DNA of 64,000 nucleotides from Alphaproteobacteria bacterium (GCA_030429495.1 JAUIFH010000011.1:1-64000), one strand, 5' to 3'; counted from the stretch's first letter, positions 26,115 through 36,143 are shown. Program-made: numbers and translations. The notes: generated from the letters alone by a model not told the origin.

Positions 26115-27131
26115 TCAGCGGCCCGGGCGAGGCGCCGGGACCGGGCGCGCGGCCCTGAGGACCTTGAAGCCGCCGTCTCCGCCGATCTCCACCGTCTCGC
26201 GGAAATGCCGCGCCAACACGGCTTCATAAGGCAGATGCCGGTTGGCAACCATGCAGAACACACCCGCCGGGGCAAGCATTCGCGCCGCGGTACCGATGAA
26301 GGCGGCGCCTAGCGCCGGGTCCGCCGCGCGGCCCGCATGGAACGGCGGATTGCTGATGACCGCGTCGAAGCGTTGATCGGTGTTGAACCGCGTCGCATCG
26401 GCCCAGTGGAACCGCGCACGCGGATCAGTGACGTTCCGGCGCGCGCAGCCAAGCGCCGCATGGTCCGCTTCGATCAGGTGCATCTCGCCGATGTCGGGCC
26501 GCGCGAGAGCCTGCGCCGACAGCCAGCCCCAGCCGGCGCCCAGATCGGCCACCCGCCGCACCGCCCCACCCATGGCTGCCGGAAGCGCCGCCGCAAGGAG
26601 TGCGGAGCCGTGATCGACCTTCTCGGCAGAGAACACACCCGGCCGCGTCACGAAGTCGGGGGTCGGGAAAAGGTCGGCCGCCGCCCAATCATCAAAAACC
26701 GGGGCGGCGGCGAAGCTGAAGATCTTGCCGTGCGCCTTGGCTATCGGGGCAGAGATCACCGTGCGGCCACGCACGTCCCGGGCAATCGTGTCGATGCCAT
26801 CGGTCTTCTGGCCATCCACCCAGATCCGGCCACCTGGCACGACCCTGCGCGACGCATCGGCGACAAGTGCGCGGGCGGCGGCGCGGGCGCGCGGAACGAA
26901 GATCAACGCGGCGGCATGCCCGTCGCCCGCCTCCTGCGGCTCGGGCACAACTTTCCATCCGGCGGCTGAAAGCGCGTCATGGTCGGGCCGGAACCCCTGG
27001 ACGACGACGGTACGGTCCTTGTCCAGCAGCGGCAGGTCGGCCCCGGCGCGCGGCCCGATGACCAGAATACCGCCCGACGGCGGCAGCGCCTCGGCGCCTT
27101 CGAGCGCAAGGGAGAGTCGCGGATGTGTCAT
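26115..27131 (-). CDS. RsmC-like class I methyltransferase
   Basis: The 338-residue protein has two methyltransferase-like halves, as in RsmC (16S rRNA guanine N2-methyltransferase). The C-terminal half carries the SAM motif VADLGAGWGWLS and the SNPPFHAG motif of N2-guanine methyltransferases; the N-terminal half is a degenerate copy (GGILVIGPRAGADLPLL). It probably modifies rRNA. clpS ends 18 bases upstream on the same strand, so they may share a transcript. Confidence 0.85.
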   Translation of the reverse strand: MTHPRLSLALEGAEALPPSGGILVIGPRAGADLPLLDKDRTVVVQGFRPDHDALSAAGWKVVPEPQEAGDGHAAALIFVPRARAAARALVADASRRVVPGGRIWVDGQKTDGIDTIARDVRGRTVISAPIAKAHGKIFSFAAAPVFDDWAAADLFPTPDFVTRPGVFSAEKVDHGSALLAAALPAAMGGAVRRVADLGAGWGWLSAQALARPDIGEMHLIEADHAALGCARRNVTDPRARFHWADATRFNTDQRFDAVISNPPFHAGRAADPALGAAFIGTAARMLAPAGVFCMVANRHLPYEAVLARHFRETVEIGGDGGFKVLRAARPVPAPRPGR

Positions 27132-27149
27132 GAGGTCCGGGCGCCCGCC

Positions 27150-27491
27150 CTATTCCTTTTCCATCGTGCATTGCAGCGGATGCTGATGGCGCCGCGCGAA
27201 GTCCATCACCTGCGCGACCTTCGTCTCGGCCACTTCGAAGGAAAACACGCCGACCACGGCAAGGCCTTTCTTGTGAACCGTCAGCATGATCTCGAATGCC
27301 TGCGAATGGTTCATGCCGAAGAACCGCTCCAGCACGTGCACGACGAACTCCATCGGCGTGTAGTCGTCGTTCAGCAACATCACCTTGTAGAGCGGCGGTC
27401 GCTGCGTCTTCGGACGTGTCTTGGTGACGACGGAAGTGTCGTTGTCATTGCCGTCATCGCGGTCCGACATCATGATGGGGCGCAAAGACAA
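27150..27491 (-). CDS. clpS: ATP-dependent Clp protease adaptor ClpS (TTG start)
   Basis: The 113-residue protein has the ClpS core: [20 protein letters not shown], the acidic NDD loop that binds N-degron residues, [19 protein letters not shown], and [18 protein letters not shown]. It delivers N-degron proteins to ClpAP. I start it at the TTG of 27491 because AGGAG lies 7 bases upstream (27499-27503). ATGs six and seven codons later have no such site. Confidence 0.93.
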   Translation of the reverse strand: MSLRPIMMSDRDDGNDNDTSVVTKTRPKTQRPPLYKVMLLNDDYTPMEFVVHVLERFFGMNHSQAFEIMLTVHKKGLAVVGVFSFEVAETKVAQVMDFARRHQHPLQCTMEKE

Positions 27492-27641
27492 CGGAACACT
27501 CCTTGAGGCGCGGCGACCGGATTCGGGTGCAGCGGTTTCGGGTTCTCAATATAATCTCAAAGCCCCGCGAAGGAAGGGTGCAATACCCCGGATTGATCCC
27601 GCCCCGCGGATTCGGCAAATTGACTTAGCCAGAGACGCCCC

Positions 27642-28355
27642 ATGCCGACCCTTTCAACCATCGCCTTCGATGCCGACGACACGTTGTGGCACAACGAACG
27701 GTTTTTCCGCCTGACGCAGGACCGGTTCGCGGCGCTTCTTGCCGATCACGCCGACCGTGACCACCTTGAGGAACGGCTTCTGGCGGCCGAGCGCCGCAAT
27801 CTCGGCCGCTACGGTTTCGGGATCAAGGGCTTCGTCCTGTCGATGATCGAAACCGCGATCGAAGTGACGGATGACCGGGTGCCCGCCGGCGTCATCCGGG
27901 AACTGATCGCCGCGGGCCAGGACATGCTTGACCATCCGATCGAGCTTCTTCCCGACGCCCGACAATCCATCGAGGTCCTCGGACGCGATCATCGCATCCT
28001 CCTGATTACAAAGGGTGATCTTCTGGATCAGGAGCGCAAGCTGGCGCAGTCCGGCCTTGGCGACCTCTTTGACGGCGTGGAGATTGTGTCGGACAAGACC
28101 GCGCCCGTCTACGCCGCGATCTTCGCCCGGCACGGAACCGATCCGGCCGGTGCGATGATGGTCGGGAATTCCCTGAAATCCGACGTCCTTCCTGTGCTGG
28201 AGATCGGTGGCTGGGGAGTGCACGTGCCCCATGACCTCACCTGGGCGCTGGAGCGGGACACGGTGCCGGAAAGTCACACCCGCTTCCGAACGCTCCGCGA
28301 TCTTGGCGGGCTTGGCGACCTTGTCCGCGGCCTCGGCGCCGATAACGCTCCGTGA
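27642..28355 (+). CDS. HAD family hydrolase
   Basis: The 237-residue protein has the haloacid dehalogenase motifs: FDADDTLW (nucleophile and acid Asp), LLITKGDLLDQ (Thr and Lys region) and VGNSLKSDV (acidic motif near the C-terminus). A helical cap lies at about residues 15-95. Such proteins are usually phosphatases on small metabolites; the substrate is not evident. It is divergent from clpS. Confidence 0.85.
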   Translation: MPTLSTIAFDADDTLWHNERFFRLTQDRFAALLADHADRDHLEERLLAAERRNLGRYGFGIKGFVLSMIETAIEVTDDRVPAGVIRELIAAGQDMLDHPIELLPDARQSIEVLGRDHRILLITKGDLLDQERKLAQSGLGDLFDGVEIVSDKTAPVYAAIFARHGTDPAGAMMVGNSLKSDVLPVLEIGGWGVHVPHDLTWALERDTVPESHTRFRTLRDLGGLGDLVRGLGADNAP

Positions 28356-28551
28356 TCTGGTAGCGCTGCGGCCGGCTGCGGCTAGATATGCGACACGCGA
28401 TGCGCCGATCGGAACACTATCGGGTAATTGTCTCAGGAGTCGCGACAAAGACGTTGAAATTAAGCTGTTTTCGCGCGCGCCTGCCTATGCTATCGTTGCG
28501 CAAATCAATGAAGTTCCGGCGCAAATGACCGGGGCGTGAGGCAGGTTATAG

Positions 28552-30318
28552 GTGAGACAGGTGTTCGCTTGTCCGGGGCAGTGCGTCCATCGCACGTTAG
28601 TCCGATTCGTCTTCGCGTTGGCGCTGGCCATCGCGCCAATCGGGGTATTCGCAGCCCCCTATGCCGATTTCGTGGTCGATGCGCGAACCGGCGAGGTTCT
28701 GCATCAGGACAACGCGGACACGCGGTTGCATCCTGCATCGCTGACCAAGATGATGACGCTCTACATCGCTTTCGAAGCGATCGAGCGCGGCGAGATTTCG
28801 CTCGACAGCAAGGTCACGATTTCCAAGCACGCCGCGTCGCAGCCGCCCTCCAAGCTCGGTCTGCGTGCCGGCCAGACGATTGCGCTGCGCTACCTTATCC
28901 GCGCTGCCGCGATCAAGTCCGCGAACGACGCGGCGACCGCGATCGGCGAAGCCATCGAAGGGTCCGAGTCCGCCTTCGCCAAGCGCATGAACCGCACTGC
29001 CAAGGCGCTCGGCATGTCGCGCTCCACCTTCGCCAACGCCAACGGGCTGACGGCGAAGGGGCACCTCTCCACCGCGCGTGACATGACGACACTCGGACGG
29101 CACCTGTTCTTCGACTATCCGCAGTATTACAACCTGTTCTCACGCACGTCGGCGGATGCCGGCGTCGCTCAGGTCGCCTCGACCAACCGCCGTTTCCTTG
29201 GCGCGTACAAGGGCGCGGATGGCATCAAGACCGGGTATACCTCGGCGGCGGGCTTCAACCTGACCGCCTCGGCCCAGCGCGGCAACAAGCGCATCATCGC
29301 AACCGTGTTCGGCGGTAAATCCACCGCGACGCGGAACGCCCGTGTGGCGGAACTGCTGGACCTCGGCTTCGGCAAGGCGCCGAACCGTGTCGCCGTCCAG
29401 AAGCCGGCGCGCCCCGTCTATGTTGCGCAGGCAGAAGACTACGGCGACGATGTGGTGCGGGTGGTGGCCGAGGCGGTTTCCGGCAGCCGCAACCTGCCTG
29501 CTGGCAAGACGATCCGTCTCGATACCGCCGTCAAGCAAAGCCCGATGCCGAAACCTCGCCCGGTGGCGCGCAACGACGCACCGCCCGAAGACCTGCTTCT
29601 CGCGATGCAGGACACGATCAACGCCGTCCTTGCCGAGGCGCAGACTGAGCCAGCCGCGTCCGTGGATTCCGAAAAGGAGGTGGCAGAACCCATAGAGGTG
29701 ACCGAAGCGCCGAAAACTGAGGCGGAAGCCGAAGCCGCCGCGCCAGAGGAAACCGTCGTCGCGGCAGCACCATCCGCGCCCCCGGCCCCCGCATTCGTAC
29801 AGACGACGACGCCGCAGCCGGAATCGCTCGCGGCCATCGCACCTGGCATCGCACCGGAAGATACGCCGGAAGAAACCGTCATCGCCGCCGCGCCGGAGAC
29901 CTCGCCGCAGCCAGCGCCGGCACCCCGCGCAGAGCCGGCACCAGCTGAGGAGACCATCGTCATCGCCCGCCCGGCGCCCGCGCCGAAGGCTGCCGAGCAG
30001 ATCGTCCTGGCGTCCCTGACGACCTCCGATCCCGTGGATGAAGCGGAAGAGCTTGAAGTCGTCACCCGCGTCTCGACCTCTGGCGGACGCCAGTGGTCGA
30101 TCAATGTCGGCCACTTCCCCTCCCGCTACAATGCCGAGCGCCAGCTTCTGCGCACCGCGCTGGTGGAGATGAACACGCTCGACGAGGCGCTTCGCAAGGT
30201 CGTGGCGCGGCGTGGCGGCTACGACGCGAACTTCGTCGGCATGACCGAAGAGATGGCTGAACTGGCCTGCCGCAGGCTTCAGGCCCGGCAGACCGAGTGC
30301 ACGGTCATCGGTCCCTGA
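28552..30318 (+). CDS. D-alanyl-D-alanine carboxypeptidase (DacC-type) with SPOR domain
   Basis: The 588-residue protein trims peptidoglycan stem peptides in the periplasm. A signal peptide covers residues about 1-34. The serine peptidase motifs are in place: Ser63-x-x-Lys66 (ASLTK), Ser123-Ala-Asn125 and Lys226-Thr-Gly228. After residue about 300 comes a long low-complexity Pro/Ala/Glu linker, and the last 80 residues form a SPOR domain (WSINVGHF) that binds septal glycan. Start is a GTG preceded by GAGGCAGG. The extended linker is longer than in simple PBP5 proteins. Target to the division site is the likely role. Confidence 0.92.
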   Translation: MRQVFACPGQCVHRTLVRFVFALALAIAPIGVFAAPYADFVVDARTGEVLHQDNADTRLHPASLTKMMTLYIAFEAIERGEISLDSKVTISKHAASQPPSKLGLRAGQTIALRYLIRAAAIKSANDAATAIGEAIEGSESAFAKRMNRTAKALGMSRSTFANANGLTAKGHLSTARDMTTLGRHLFFDYPQYYNLFSRTSADAGVAQVASTNRRFLGAYKGADGIKTGYTSAAGFNLTASAQRGNKRIIATVFGGKSTATRNARVAELLDLGFGKAPNRVAVQKPARPVYVAQAEDYGDDVVRVVAEAVSGSRNLPAGKTIRLDTAVKQSPMPKPRPVARNDAPPEDLLLAMQDTINAVLAEAQTEPAASVDSEKEVAEPIEVTEAPKTEAEAEAAAPEETVVAAAPSAPPAPAFVQTTTPQPESLAAIAPGIAPEDTPEETVIAAAPETSPQPAPAPRAEPAPAEETIVIARPAPAPKAAEQIVLASLTTSDPVDEAEELEVVTRVSTSGGRQWSINVGHFPSRYNAERQLLRTALVEMNTLDEALRKVVARRGGYDANFVGMTEEMAELACRRLQARQTECTVIGP

Positions 30319-30477
30319 TCAGGACTTGGGCCGGTCGTCGTAGTCGGTTCCGAGGATACGGTTGGCGTCGCCGTCCGGATCCTCGTACTGCCGGTTTTTC
30401 AACGTCCAGAGAAACGCCACGAGCCCGACGCCACCCAGAAACAGCGAGATCGGAATCAGAAGGGCGAGCATCTCCAT
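30319..30477 (-). CDS. ccoS: cbb3 oxidase assembly protein CcoS
   Basis: This 52-residue gene is easy to miss by length cut-offs. The protein starts MEMLALLIPISLF with one membrane segment, then the conserved tail FLWTLKNRQYEDPDGDANRIL, which matches CcoS/FixS. It follows ccoI by 9 bases, with GAGG upstream of its ATG overlapping the ccoI stop. CcoS is needed to assemble haem and copper in cbb3 oxidase. Its stop codon directly adjoins the convergent carboxypeptidase gene. Confidence 0.93.
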   Translation of the reverse strand: MEMLALLIPISLFLGGVGLVAFLWTLKNRQYEDPDGDANRILGTDYDDRPKS

Positions 30478-30486
30478 CGCAGGACC

Positions 30487-32670
30487 TCACTTCAACCGGA
30501 GCGCGTTCAGCGACACCGTGATCGAAGATGTGGACATCGCCAGCGCCGCGATCAAGGGCGTGGCCAGACCGGCGAGCGCGATGGGCACCGCGATGAGGTT
30601 GTACGCGAAGGACAAGCCGAAATTCTCCTTGATCCGCCGGCGCGTCTGCCGTGCGATCCGGACCGCATCCGACAACGGTGCAAGGTCCTGCCCGAGCAGC
30701 ACGATATCCGAGGCGACGCGCGCGGCATCAAGGGCGGAGGCAGGAGAGATGGAGACATGGGCCGAAGCGAGCGCAGCAGTGTCATTCAGGCCGTCACCGA
30801 CCATCAGAACCTTTGCGCCGTCGTCCTGCAGGGCCGCGATACGCGACGCCTTCTCCTCTGGTCGCTGACCCGACCGCCATTCCGTGATGCCAAGTTCCCG
30901 GGCAAGCTGCGCAACCGGCACTTCGGTATCGCCGGAAAGCAGGATGACCCGCTTGCCGGCCGCCTTGAGCGCCTCGACGGCTTCTTCCGCGCCCGGGCGC
31001 AGCCGGTCGGTAAAAGCGAAGGCTTCCGGCCGACCGCTCCCGATCCGCAAATAGGTAGCGGTTCCGGCAGCCGGTTCCGCCCCAACCCATTCGGCGCGGC
31101 CGAGCCGGACAGATTGGCCGTTCCACTCGCCCTCGACGCCGAAACCCGGCACCTCGCGGATCGCAGCAACGGTGGCGGGGATGATACCGTCGGCGGACAG
31201 CGCCGCCGACAGGCTGCGCGACAGCGGATGGGCCGAGCCCCCCGCAAGCGCCGCCGCCACTTCCTTCGCCTCGCGGGGATGACCGCCGAGACCGGCGGCC
31301 TCCGGCGCGCCGAGCGTCAGCGTCCCGGTCTTGTCGAAGACGACCGTGTCGACTTCAGCGAGCCGCTCAAGCGCGGTGCCGTCCTTGATGAGAAGGCCCT
31401 TGCGGAACAGCTTTCCCGAAGCCGCCGTCACGACGGCTGGAACAGCAAGGGCCAGCGCGCAGGGGCAGGTAATGATGAGAACCGCCGCCGCGATATTAAC
31501 CGACAGCCGGACATCCCTGGTCAGATACAGCCAGACCGAGAATGCGGCCAGCGCCAGAATGTGCACCGACGGCGAATAAGCCCGCGCCATGCGGTCGGCA
31601 AGCGAGGTGTAGCGCGTCTTGGCACTTTCTGCGACAGCGACAAGATCGGCCATCCGGTGCAGCGAGGTCTCGCGTCCCGCCGCCGTCACCTGCAAGAGCA
31701 GCGGGCCGGTCAGGTTGACCTCACCCGCGCTCACGGCCGTGCCGGTAGCGGCCGGAACCGGCAGCGTCTCGCCGGTCAGGAGGGAGCGGTCAATCTCTGA
31801 CGCGCCTTCGATGACGATACCGTCGACCGGCATCCGCGCACCCGGCCGAACCCGGACGAAATCACCGACCACCAGTTCCGCGATCGGCACGACGGCCTCT
31901 TCCCCGCCCGCCACCTTCGTCGCGCGCGGCACTTCCAGCGCGGTCAGTTCCTCTGCCGCCGACCGCGCGGCGGCACGGCTGCGGTAGTCGAGATAGCGTC
32001 CCGCAAGAAGGAAGAAACAGAGCGAGACGGCTGCGTCGAAATAGGCGTGATGACCGCTCGCGAAGGTCTCGTAGAGCGAGATAGACGAGGCGAGGATCAG
32101 TGCCAGCGAGATCGGCACATCCATCCCCAGCCGGCGCGCCCTGAGCGAGGCCCAGGCCGACGCGAAGAACGGCTGCCCGGAAAAGGCCAGCGTGGGCAGC
32201 GCGATGGCGGCGGAAATCCAGTGGAACAGGTCGCGCGTCGCGGCTTCGGCGCCCGACCAGACCGCGACCGACAGCAGCATGATGTTCATCATCGCGAAGC
32301 CCGCAACGCCCAGCCGCATCAGAAGATCGCGGCCCCGCTTGTCGGTCTCCGTCGCCGAAAGCAGGCCGGGATCGAGTTCATGTGCTGGGTAGCCTATCGA
32401 CTTGAGCCGCGCGATCAGCGTGTCGGCCATGACATCGGACGACGCCGCGACAGAGACCCGTTTCAGCGTCAGGTTCACGCGGGCAGAGCGGACACCCGGC
32501 ATCGTCACCAGCGCACGCTCGACATCCGAGATACAGACCGCGCAATGCGCGGTCGGCAGCGACAGGACCAACCCTGCCTCCTTCTCGGCACGGCGGTCAG
32601 CGAGCGCCTCGGCGGCGGGCGCCGCGACGCAAGCCGGACAGGCCGAGAGGGAGGGCGCGAGCGTCGCCAT
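30487..32670 (-). CDS. ccoI: Copper-transporting P-type ATPase CcoI/FixI
   Basis: The 727-residue pump supplies copper for cbb3 oxidase. The N-terminus has CPAC (about residue 11) and a metal-binding domain with HCAVC. The core has LTGET in the actuator, CPC in the sixth membrane helix (ITCPCALAL), the phosphorylation motif DKTGT and the hinge VGDGLND. Length and order match FixI. It overlaps ccoH by one base. Confidence 0.95.
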   Translation of the reverse strand: MATLAPSLSACPACVAAPAAEALADRRAEKEAGLVLSLPTAHCAVCISDVERALVTMPGVRSARVNLTLKRVSVAASSDVMADTLIARLKSIGYPAHELDPGLLSATETDKRGRDLLMRLGVAGFAMMNIMLLSVAVWSGAEAATRDLFHWISAAIALPTLAFSGQPFFASAWASLRARRLGMDVPISLALILASSISLYETFASGHHAYFDAAVSLCFFLLAGRYLDYRSRAAARSAAEELTALEVPRATKVAGGEEAVVPIAELVVGDFVRVRPGARMPVDGIVIEGASEIDRSLLTGETLPVPAATGTAVSAGEVNLTGPLLLQVTAAGRETSLHRMADLVAVAESAKTRYTSLADRMARAYSPSVHILALAAFSVWLYLTRDVRLSVNIAAAVLIITCPCALALAVPAVVTAASGKLFRKGLLIKDGTALERLAEVDTVVFDKTGTLTLGAPEAAGLGGHPREAKEVAAALAGGSAHPLSRSLSAALSADGIIPATVAAIREVPGFGVEGEWNGQSVRLGRAEWVGAEPAAGTATYLRIGSGRPEAFAFTDRLRPGAEEAVEALKAAGKRVILLSGDTEVPVAQLARELGITEWRSGQRPEEKASRIAALQDDGAKVLMVGDGLNDTAALASAHVSISPASALDAARVASDIVLLGQDLAPLSDAVRIARQTRRRIKENFGLSFAYNLIAVPIALAGLATPLIAALAMSTSSITVSLNALRLK

Positions 32671-33125
32671 CAGCCCGCGACGAACAGGTCGAGCCGCTGG
32701 AGGAACCGGGTGCCGTCAGCCGCGAAGGCTTCAAGAAGGATCATCCATTTTCCGGGGGCGAGCGTGGCCTCGGCGACGTAGTCGCCATCCTTCCAGACGA
32801 AATCGGGCGTCAGGTCATCGGCCGCTTCCGTCGTCCGGCCGACCGTCGCCGTCAGCCGCTCCACCTGCACCGGAAGCCCGTCCGCATCGCGGAAGGACAG
32901 GCGCAGTTCGCCGTCGTCATAGGCTTCGCTCAGAGTCCAGCCAAGCGCGGTCTGGGCGGCGCGCTGCGCCTCGAACGCCTGCGAGGCGACATAGGAATTC
33001 CGGACTTCGAGACCGGGGAAGGTCCGGATCGCCTGCGTCGCCATCACGACATTCACCCCGATGATGATAGCGAAGGCGCCAGCGGTGATCAGGAACACCT
33101 TGCGTCCGGTCAGTTCGCCCTTCAT
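32670..33125 (-). CDS. ccoH: cbb3 oxidase assembly protein CcoH/FixH
   Basis: The 151-residue protein has one N-terminal membrane helix (VFLITAGAFAIIIGVNVVMA) followed by a periplasmic domain of FixH type (QALGWTL-like segment, LSFRDADGLPV). It is essential for assembly of the oxidase in relatives. The ATG at 33125 lies one base after the ccoG stop; a longer frame into ccoG was rejected. It sits second in the ccoGHIS operon. Confidence 0.9.
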   Translation of the reverse strand: MKGELTGRKVFLITAGAFAIIIGVNVVMATQAIRTFPGLEVRNSYVASQAFEAQRAAQTALGWTLSEAYDDGELRLSFRDADGLPVQVERLTATVGRTTEAADDLTPDFVWKDGDYVAEATLAPGKWMILLEAFAADGTRFLQRLDLFVAG

Positions 33126-33126
33126 C

Positions 33127-34554
33127 TCAGCCCCCTGCCCCGTTGAAGACGGTGTCCGCGTTGACCCGGTCGGCGCTGACGGCATCGTCGATCCAGAACC
33201 GGATTTCCGTGCGTTCCGACGCCGCTTCCGCGCTTCCCGCCGGGGCCGTTATATAGAGCCGCTGCGTCAGCGTCGAATCCGCCGGCACGATCACTTCAAG
33301 CCCTTCCGCCCCCTCGATCCCCATCACGAAGTCCGCCTCGGAGGCGAGCGATATCCGGAAGGGGCGATCCTCGCCATGCTTGTTGCGCAGGCGCAGCGTG
33401 TAGGTGTTGCGGATCGAGCCGTCCGACAGCGTGACGAACAGCGGATTGCGTTCCGGCGTCACGTTCACGTCGATGGGCGAGCGGATGAACAGCGCCACGA
33501 TCATGGCGATACCCACTGCCGACCAGAGCGTGGTGTAGAGGATGGTGCGCGGGCGGAAGATGTGCTTCCACACATTCTTCGGATGGCCGCCGGCGCGCTC
33601 CGCCGCCTCATCCTTCAGCGCCATGTAGCTGATCAGGCCGCGCGGTTTGCCGATGCGGTCCATGACCTCGTCACAGGCGTCGATGCAGAGTGCGCAGGTG
33701 ATGCATTCAAGCTGCTGGCCGTCGCGGATGTCGATACCCATCGGGCAGACGTTCACGCATGCCATGCAGTCGATGCAGTCGCCCTGCTGCACATCCTCCT
33801 GCCCCTTCTTGAGCTTGCCTCGCGGCTCGCCCCGCCAGTCGCGATAGGCGACGACGAGAGTGTCCTCGTCCATCATTGCGGCCTGAATTCGCGGCCACGG
33901 GCAGGCATAGATGCAGATCTGTTCGCGCGCGAAACCGCCGAAGAAGAAGGTTGTCGCGGTCAGGATCGCCATAGTCGTGTAGGCGATGGGATGCGCATTT
34001 CCGGTCACAAGGTCGCGCGCCAGCGTCGGCGCGTCGGTGAAATAGAAAATCCAGGCACCGCCGGTCGCAAGACCGATCAGCAGCCAGACCACCCACTTCG
34101 TAACCCGCAGGCGAACCTTCCGCGCATCCCATTTCGCGTTCCAAAGCCGGACGCGTGCGTTGCGGTCGCCTTCGATCCAGCGCTCGACGAGGATATAAAG
34201 ATCGGTCCAGACGGTCTGCGGGCAGGCATAGCCGCACCAGACCCGGCCGAGCGCCGAGGTGAACAGGAAAAGCCCAAGCCCGGCCATGATGAGAAGACCC
34301 GCGATGAAATAGAACTCATCGGGCCAGATCTCGATCATGAAGAAGAAGAAGCGCCGGTTGGCAAGGTCGACGAGGACCGCCTGATCCGGCAGGTTCGGGC
34401 CACGGTCCCAGCGAAGCAGGGGCGTGATGTAGTAGATGCCGAGGGTGACGATCATGATCACCCATTTCAGATTGCGGAACGCTCCGCTTACCCTGCGTGG
34501 GAAAACGGGTTCGCGCGCCGCATAGAGCGACGGAGGGGTTTGTATCTCGTTCAT
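33127..34554 (-). CDS. ccoG: cbb3 oxidase accessory iron-sulfur protein CcoG/FixG
   Basis: The 475-residue membrane protein has about five membrane helices and two ferredoxin-type [4Fe-4S] motifs, CIDCMACVNVCP and CITCALCIDACD. The N-terminal half includes WCGYACPQTVW and IYACPWPRIQ, typical of RdxA/FixG. It is thought to reduce copper for oxidase assembly. An FnrL box lies 59 bases upstream. Confidence 0.95.
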   Translation of the reverse strand: MNEIQTPPSLYAAREPVFPRRVSGAFRNLKWVIMIVTLGIYYITPLLRWDRGPNLPDQAVLVDLANRRFFFFMIEIWPDEFYFIAGLLIMAGLGLFLFTSALGRVWCGYACPQTVWTDLYILVERWIEGDRNARVRLWNAKWDARKVRLRVTKWVVWLLIGLATGGAWIFYFTDAPTLARDLVTGNAHPIAYTTMAILTATTFFFGGFAREQICIYACPWPRIQAAMMDEDTLVVAYRDWRGEPRGKLKKGQEDVQQGDCIDCMACVNVCPMGIDIRDGQQLECITCALCIDACDEVMDRIGKPRGLISYMALKDEAAERAGGHPKNVWKHIFRPRTILYTTLWSAVGIAMIVALFIRSPIDVNVTPERNPLFVTLSDGSIRNTYTLRLRNKHGEDRPFRISLASEADFVMGIEGAEGLEVIVPADSTLTQRLYITAPAGSAEAASERTEIRFWIDDAVSADRVNADTVFNGAGG

Positions 34555-34612
34555 GTGCTCGAATATCCGTCTGTTCGCGCATTGTATATCGCAGTGCGGT
34601 CAATCGGAGGCA

Positions 34613-34626
34613 TTGACCCAGATCAA
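34613..34626 (-). promoter_or_regulatory. FnrL box upstream of ccoG
   Basis: TTGACCCAGATCAA matches the TTGAT-N4-ATCAA Fnr consensus at 9 of 10 bases. Its centre lies 41.5 bases ahead of a start near 34578, which suits class II activation of ccoGHIS with a short 5' leader. Read on the minus strand it is identical to the boxes at 40430 and 43901. Confidence 0.85.
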
Positions 34627-34762
34627 ACAGCAAATTCGCTTTCGCCGCGTCATTTTGGCCCCCGGTTCGATTAACACTTAGAAACGCCGGGCATTTTCGT
34701 TTTGATGTCCGGGCTGCGGCGCGATTCGCCACAGGGCAGACGGAACGGCAGGACGAAACGGG

Positions 34763-36058
34763 ATGCAGGACGACAACGGCAAGGGCTTCGGCAGGATCAT
34801 CGGCGGCGTTGCGGCGATATTTCTGGTGTTCGTCCTGGGCCTGACCTTCGGCGTTCGCTCATGGCCGCCGGCGCGGCAACTGGAATCGGTCTTCGACTCC
34901 GCGGGAGAGATCAAGTCGCTCGCCGTCGCGGCGCTGAAAAATACGCCGAACCAGCACCTCGGCCGCCGGGTCCACGAGGGCGACGGGGTGATCGTCACCC
35001 GGCCCGAAGCCATGGCGCCTGGTGTCACGTTCATCTCCGGCCTGTTCGGCCAGCGCCTCGGGTTCCGCCTTTTCGGCACGGACGGGCAGGTGCTTTACGA
35101 CTGGCCGATCGACTTCTTCAAGATCGCGCCGGAGAAGATGCAGCACCGCTATCATGCCCTTATCCACGGCGCGCTGCTCTATCCCGGAGGCGAGGTCGTC
35201 GCCAATCTCGACGGTCGTGGCATGGTGCGCTTCGACGCGTGCGGGCGCATCAAGTGGATGAACGAGGGGCGTAGCCACCACTCGATCTTCGCTGATGACG
35301 ACGGGGTGCTCTGGGCGCCGATCGCCGGGCCGGAATACAGGAACCCTGCCTTCACCCGCGGTCCCTTCAAACTCGACCGGATCGGCGCGTTCGATCCGGA
35401 GACCGGGCAGCAGGTGGCGGAGATCGACCTGGTCGACGTGCTGGAGAAATCTGATCGGATCGGCCTAATCCAGGACATCATCCGGCTGCGCGACGATGTC
35501 GTCCATCTCAACGATGTCGAGGTGCTGAGCGAGGAACTCGCACCGGCCTTCCCGATGTTCGCTGCGGGCGACCTGATGCTGTCATTGCGCAACCTCAACC
35601 AGATCTGGGTGCTCGACGGCACATCGCACGAAATCAAATGGGTCTCTGCCGGGCCGACGATCGGTCAGCACGATCCCGACTTCCAGCCCGACGGCACGAT
35701 CTCGGTGCTCGACAACCGCCCGCTTTCACCGTTCGGCGCACCCGATGGGTATCCCGGCGCACATGGCGGTAGCCGCATCATCTCCATCGATCCGGCCAGC
35801 GGCGCGCTGCACACCGACGTCCGCTCGACCGAAGAAGCCCCCTTCTACACGCCCTATCGCGGCAAGCACGAAGTCCTTGCCAACGGCGACATCCTGATCG
35901 CCGAAACCGATGCCGGGCGCGCTTTCGAAGTCACGCCGGGGGGAGAGGTTGTCTGGTCCTTCATCAACGGCTGGGACACGGACCAGACCGCCTGGATCCT
36001 CGATATCGGCCGTTATCCCGCCGAATACGCGGACTTCGCCCCGACTTCGTGCAATTGA
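34763..36058 (+). CDS. Arylsulfotransferase-family (ASST-like) membrane-anchored protein
   Basis: The 431-residue protein has one N-terminal membrane segment (about residues 11-32) and a beta-propeller-like remainder with repeated LDG, IDP and HxxH-type turns; it matches the arylsulfotransferase (PF14269-like) group. These are often annotated by fold alone, and a sulfotransfer reaction here is not shown. Its position between ccoGHIS and ccoNOQP is conserved-looking but unexplained. It is divergent from ccoG, sharing the FnrL-box region. Confidence 0.72.
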   Translation: MQDDNGKGFGRIIGGVAAIFLVFVLGLTFGVRSWPPARQLESVFDSAGEIKSLAVAALKNTPNQHLGRRVHEGDGVIVTRPEAMAPGVTFISGLFGQRLGFRLFGTDGQVLYDWPIDFFKIAPEKMQHRYHALIHGALLYPGGEVVANLDGRGMVRFDACGRIKWMNEGRSHHSIFADDDGVLWAPIAGPEYRNPAFTRGPFKLDRIGAFDPETGQQVAEIDLVDVLEKSDRIGLIQDIIRLRDDVVHLNDVEVLSEELAPAFPMFAAGDLMLSLRNLNQIWVLDGTSHEIKWVSAGPTIGQHDPDFQPDGTISVLDNRPLSPFGAPDGYPGAHGGSRIISIDPASGALHTDVRSTEEAPFYTPYRGKHEVLANGDILIAETDAGRAFEVTPGGEVVWSFINGWDTDQTAWILDIGRYPAEYADFAPTSCN

Positions 36059-36143
36059 CACTTGCCCGAAAGCCCCCGGAGCGGCTCAATTGCGGGGGCA
36101 GGCGCGCAGGCCGCTAACACCTCCGCGCCGAGGGAGGGCCGCC

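Noticed and set aside
29640-30060. Possible repeat array in the Pro/Ala/Glu coding stretch
   Set aside because: It is the low-complexity linker of the D,D-carboxypeptidase, not a DNA repeat with a fixed unit.
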